A DNA stretch of 64,000 nucleotides, from NCBI RefSeq assembly GCF_002159665.1, contig NZ_NFJC01000009.1:1-64000 (forward strand), read 5' to 3'. Of this stretch, positions 61,022 to 64,000 are shown in pieces. The notes beneath the pieces are model-generated. The model saw nothing but the letters and a program-made list of their open reading frames with translations, searched no databases and was not told where the DNA came from. The translations under genes were made by a program, and so were the position numbers. Each line of letters starts with the position of its first letter. The first letter of the stretch is position 1. The DNA comes from Desulfovibrio sp. An276. GTDB taxonomy: Bacteria > Desulfobacterota > Desulfovibrionia > Desulfovibrionales > Desulfovibrionaceae.

Positions 61022-61032
61022 GCGCGAGTACC
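61007..61032 (+). other. Hairpin with GUAA loop containing a stop codon
   Basis: GGTACGAGCGC (61007-61017) pairs with GCGCGAGTACC (61022-61032) with two mismatches around GTAA, a GNRA-type tetraloop. The preceding gene's TAA stop lies in the loop. No T-tract follows. Confidence 0.5.
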
Positions 61033-61102
61033 TGCGAGACACATTTTTACAAACAGTTAGCGCGGCAGCGCTGAATGCCAATGTTAGACACCTCCAGCTA
61101 CT

Positions 61103-61567
61103 ATGCTTGATACCCGCCTCTACTCAGCAACCAACCGCATAGTTCAGAACAACGAAGTCCACTACGAAGAGATGGATCTCGTCACAGCGGACAGCGCTCC
61201 GGCAACAAGTGTCGAAATTCTGGCAAACAAGGTAGTAAAGTTTATGCTCACCGCCAGGGGTAGTGATGCTTTTGAACCGAACTATGGTGGTGTATCCATG
61301 CATCATGGACAGATCTGCGATGCCTACCTGCCGAAGCTGCGTCTTGAGGTGCTGGACGATATTTCTCGTTGCCAGACCTATATAAATCAGAGCGAAGCGC
61401 AGCTTGCGGCAAATGACACAGAGTCCGAGCGTCTTTATACCATAGTGCTCAGAGATATAAAGTACGATCCTCTTGTTACGCCCACCAGAGTAGATGTGTA
61501 CATAGAGATTATTTCAACGACAGGCAAGCGCGAGGTAGTGGCTATTACGAACAATACCGATAGATAA
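61103..61567 (+). CDS. gp25/GPW-like baseplate wedge protein
   Basis: A 154-aa protein with the conserved pattern VVKFMLTARGSDAFEPNYGG (about 44-63), the signature of gp25/W baseplate wedge proteins, then helix-strand alternation ending VDVYIEIISTTGKREVV. Baseplate J follows, the usual wedge order. gp25-like proteins join the sheath to the wedge. Confidence 0.75.
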   Translation: MLDTRLYSATNRIVQNNEVHYEEMDLVTADSAPATSVEILANKVVKFMLTARGSDAFEPNYGGVSMHHGQICDAYLPKLRLEVLDDISRCQTYINQSEAQLAANDTESERLYTIVLRDIKYDPLVTPTRVDVYIEIISTTGKREVVAITNNTDR

Positions 61568-61583
61568 TCGGTGTTGTTCGTAA
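61545..61583 (+). other. 17-bp hairpin over the gp25-like gene stop
   Basis: TTACGAACAATACCGAT (61545-61561) pairs with ATCGGTGTTGTTCGTAA (61567-61583) with one G-U pair around AGATA. The stop codon TAA lies at the loop edge (61565-61567). No T-tract follows. Confidence 0.55.
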
Positions 61584-61622
61584 CTTGCAAGTGCGTGTTT
61601 TAGGTAGTTGCATTTTACACAC

Positions 61623-63167
61623 ATGGCAAACGTATATTTCTCCCAAGACGATCTCACCAACGCCACCAACGTAATCATCGAGTATCTGCGCGATACCGGC
61701 TACGAGGGTTCCGTTGAGGCTGGCACGGGCATATCCGATGCCGTCATCAAGCCCAACGCCCTGCTCTACGCTCTGTTCTCTCAGCTGGTGGACAGGGCTC
61801 GCGCCTACCTGAGCCTGCAGCAGGCGACAAACATGTACAACGCCACCCAGCTATCCGAAGACGAGTACAACGATGCTGTAGACAGCATTTTGTCCAACTG
61901 GTTTGTCACCCGCAAGGACGGCCAGCCAACCTACGGCACGATACGCATATGGGTGTCTCAGCCTCTGGAGTTTGTGCAGTTTGTTGACGGCAACAGTGTT
62001 GGTACCTGCGGCTCGATACCCGTGGTTGCCAATGGCGACCAGGTGTTTGTGGAGTCTGATTTTTCGAGAATCGTAAACGCCACCAACACTTACAACGAGT
62101 ACTACATTGATGTGGCTGTGAGGTCTGCGGAAAACACGGACGTTTTAATTACCGCAGGCTCCGAGGCCACTGCTACCCTGTCTGATATTTACTACCTGCG
62201 TGCGTCAGTACCATCTACCTTTGTACCTGGAATTTCCCGCGAGACAACCACAGCGTTTATCGAACGCACGCGCATGGCTATCACCACCCGCGAGCTTATC
62301 ACCGACAGGGCCATAGACACTGTTCTGCGTGAGAAATTTGATTCCATCCTGAGCCTGTATGTAGCGGGTCACGGCGACAGGGAACAGATGCGCGACATTG
62401 TTACCTTGGAAAACGGTGTGCGTGTGCACTACGGCAACAAGGCTGATATTTATATCGCTTCTCAATTACAGAGAACTACGCAGGAATTTGTTGTGGGCGA
62501 AGACGGCAGTTTGCCGGTAGCCGAGTTGCCCGCCAATGCGCACATTGGACACATCTTAAGCTGCTACACCCTGGGCGAGCCTGACGAAGAGGGCATTGTG
62601 CCACAGATAGACGTGCCCATTACCGGTGTGAGTATTGAAGAGACAGACTGGAATATGTCTGGCTATCGTCCTGGTGTTATTAAGGTTGCGGCCACACCGG
62701 GCACCACAGTTACGCTCGAATGGCTCTCCGACCCCGCCCTCACCTCCATACAGGAATTTGTGTACTCGGAAGAGCAGCGCGTTGCCTGCTATGACCCCCA
62801 GGTAAAGCACAAATTTCCCGTGGTGCTGGACTTTGACATTACCGTGCAGCTTATCAACGAGGACGATGTAAGTCGCACAGAGGTCGTGAACGCGGTGAAC
62901 GAGTACATTATCGGCCTTGCTGCTTCGGGAGACACATACCGTGAATCCGAGCTCATATCGTACATCCATGGCCAGGTATCCAATGTTCGCAGGGTGGACG
63001 TGCCCATTACCTGTACCGCTACGCTGTTTGACCCGGCCAGTGGCGCGTATAAGACCGCGCCTGTGACCAACATATTTGATATCTCTGCCTTCGGCTCACA
63101 CTCACAGCAGATAAGTGAGAACACAATTCAGCTCTATACCGACGCAGCGCTTGTGAACGTGCACTAA
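61623..63167 (+). CDS. Baseplate J-like wedge protein
   Basis: From ATG 61623 (a TTG at 61608 is less likely) the 514-aa protein has the baseplate J layout. An N-terminal helical part (LIDRARAYLSL-like region: VDRARAYLSLQQATNMYNAT) leads to strand-rich middle domains with FVPGISRETTTAFIERTRMA (a PG..E(T/S)...L/I.R pattern). A C-terminal part with VVLDFDITVQLINEDDVSRT and VNEYIIGLAASGDTYRESEL follows. It forms the wedge with gp25 and the next protein. Confidence 0.75.
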   Translation: MANVYFSQDDLTNATNVIIEYLRDTGYEGSVEAGTGISDAVIKPNALLYALFSQLVDRARAYLSLQQATNMYNATQLSEDEYNDAVDSILSNWFVTRKDGQPTYGTIRIWVSQPLEFVQFVDGNSVGTCGSIPVVANGDQVFVESDFSRIVNATNTYNEYYIDVAVRSAENTDVLITAGSEATATLSDIYYLRASVPSTFVPGISRETTTAFIERTRMAITTRELITDRAIDTVLREKFDSILSLYVAGHGDREQMRDIVTLENGVRVHYGNKADIYIASQLQRTTQEFVVGEDGSLPVAELPANAHIGHILSCYTLGEPDEEGIVPQIDVPITGVSIEETDWNMSGYRPGVIKVAATPGTTVTLEWLSDPALTSIQEFVYSEEQRVACYDPQVKHKFPVVLDFDITVQLINEDDVSRTEVVNAVNEYIIGLAASGDTYRESELISYIHGQVSNVRRVDVPITCTATLFDPASGAYKTAPVTNIFDISAFGSHSQQISENTIQLYTDAALVNVH

Positions 63168-63170
63168 CAC

Positions 63171-64000
63171 ATGGCAATAATCCAATACCGTGATCATATG
63201 GCGTCCCCGGCGGTAGACGCCCAGCTGGCAAGCCTCGCCCAACAGACCATGAGTACGCGGGGCATGCTCACCATGCTCGGCGACTACTGGGTGGACTACT
63301 ACAGGGATACGCCTACCCTCGCGCAGGCGCACTCCGGCTTTGTCGCCGCCGCTGGCCGCCAGATGACACGGCTGCTGGAGACCATCAAGTCCGGCAACAT
63401 TCTGGATTTGCCTGTAGAGCAAGGTTTAGCCTTCGATTTGCTTATTTTTAATCGAAGCGATTTTGTAACTACTTATGATGCCGAAGGCAACATAAGTAGT
63501 TACTACGTCTCATTGGAAGGCTGTGACATAAACAACATTGAATTTCTCACAGTCAGCCTGTTCGAGTCTCCTGTAATACTGCAAAAGGGTCTGCACTACC
63601 GTATCGCAGACAAGGGCATCTACTTTTACGTGGACATATTCAACGACCCGTCCATCACCACGTACGAGTATCAGATGTCCGATGACGCCCAGCAGTCCGT
63701 TCTGCTGTGGGGCTGCTCCATAGCGCTCAACAGCTACTACATCTATCAGCGTTACGGACGCTTTCTCTACAGAAAAGCGGTAGACAGCTATCAGTACAGA
63801 TGGACCGTCACCTCGCTGATGCGCTACTACACAGGCGCCAAGACGCCCTCCAACATACGGGACATCCTGGACATCCTCTTTGGCATACCCTACGCCCGCT
63901 ACGATGGCGAGGTTATCAAAGACATTACCTGGGTAAACGAAGACCTTACCGAGTGGACGGAACACGAGCGCCATGACGAAGCGCCATACGTTCGCATAAC
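63171..64000 (+). CDS. Baseplate wedge/tail protein, 5' part, cut by window edge
   Basis: An open frame from ATG 63171 runs to the window end (276 codons). It starts MAIIQYRDHMASPAVDAQLA and has YYVSLEGCDINNIEFLTVS and WTVTSLMRYYTGAKTPSNIR. Position after baseplate J suggests a gp6/tail-protein-I-like wedge component, though the size and sequence do not prove it. The part around 63415-63510 has two hairpins and locally AT-rich codons, unlike its flanks. Confidence 0.6.
   Translation, partial: MAIIQYRDHMASPAVDAQLASLAQQTMSTRGMLTMLGDYWVDYYRDTPTLAQAHSGFVAAAGRQMTRLLETIKSGNILDLPVEQGLAFDLLIFNRSDFVTTYDAEGNISSYYVSLEGCDINNIEFLTVSLFESPVILQKGLHYRIADKGIYFYVDIFNDPSITTYEYQMSDDAQQSVLLWGCSIALNSYYIYQRYGRFLYRKAVDSYQYRWTVTSLMRYYTGAKTPSNIRDILDILFGIPYARYDGEVIKDITWVNEDLTEWTEHERHDEAPYVRI

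Noticed and set aside
24539..64000. Headless contractile particle (tailocin or eCIS)
   Set aside because: A capsid protein, prohead protease and scaffold-like gene are present, so a complete phage is more likely.

Overview
The window looks like a chromosomal segment of a Gram-negative bacterium. Two surface autotransporters, periplasmic proteins with signal peptides, an HrpB helicase and strong AGGAGG ribosome sites point to a host related to the Desulfovibrio/Bilophila group. That assignment is an inference from protein style, not from a marker gene. No rRNA, tRNA or CRISPR array is visible.

Left part (1-13.5 kb), host-type DNA: the 5' end of an IS5-type transposase runs off the left edge. 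It is followed by a rhodanese-like protein, a metalloprotease-type autotransporter, the helicase HrpB, a small frameshifted remnant, a second autotransporter with an AT-rich passenger, a secreted alpha/beta hydrolase, and a VWA-domain protein. The VWA gene follows the 3' remnant of a DUF5682 gene. A 91-bp MITE-like element has landed in that remnant and left a CTAG target duplication.

Middle part (13.5-24.3 kb): one tight minus-strand operon encodes eight proteins of a type IVB (Dot/Icm, IncI-like) secretion or conjugation core. The transcribed order is DotH, DotG, DotF, IcmC-like, IcmD-like, DotN-like, DotI, DotO. DotI sits between DotN and DotO instead of before DotH. DotA, DotB, DotC, DotD, DotL and DotM are not in the window.

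Right part (24.5-64 kb): a large contractile-tailed phage (probably a prophage), on the plus strand except for one cassette. It opens with accessory genes: a Panacea-domain toxin-antitoxin pair, a GIY-YIG nuclease, and a gene broken by an amber codon. An overlapping Rz/Rz1 spanin pair follows. A head module comes next, made of many small glycine-rich or helical proteins, a 667-aa protein, a prohead protease, a scaffold-like protein, tiny helical proteins and the major capsid protein. After it come neck proteins, sheath, tube, spike and PAAR tip, tail assembly chaperones with a predicted -1 frameshift, a tape measure with an NlpC/P60 domain, baseplate proteins, a phage sigma factor, a gp25-like wedge protein, a baseplate J protein, and a partial wedge gene at the right edge. 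Terminase and portal were not recognised.

Two things stand out as possibly undescribed. (1) A minus-strand, AT-rich, terminator-flanked cassette (36.3-39.7 kb) lies inside the late operon. It has a nuclease-like multi-membrane protein, a glycine-rich membrane protein, a small membrane protein and a 39-aa membrane peptide. (2) A short motif, hydrophobic-x-K-x-A followed by S/E/A/D, recurs in nearly every head-module protein from 27.5 to 41.3 kb, including the protease. It could be the processing or packaging signal of this phage head.
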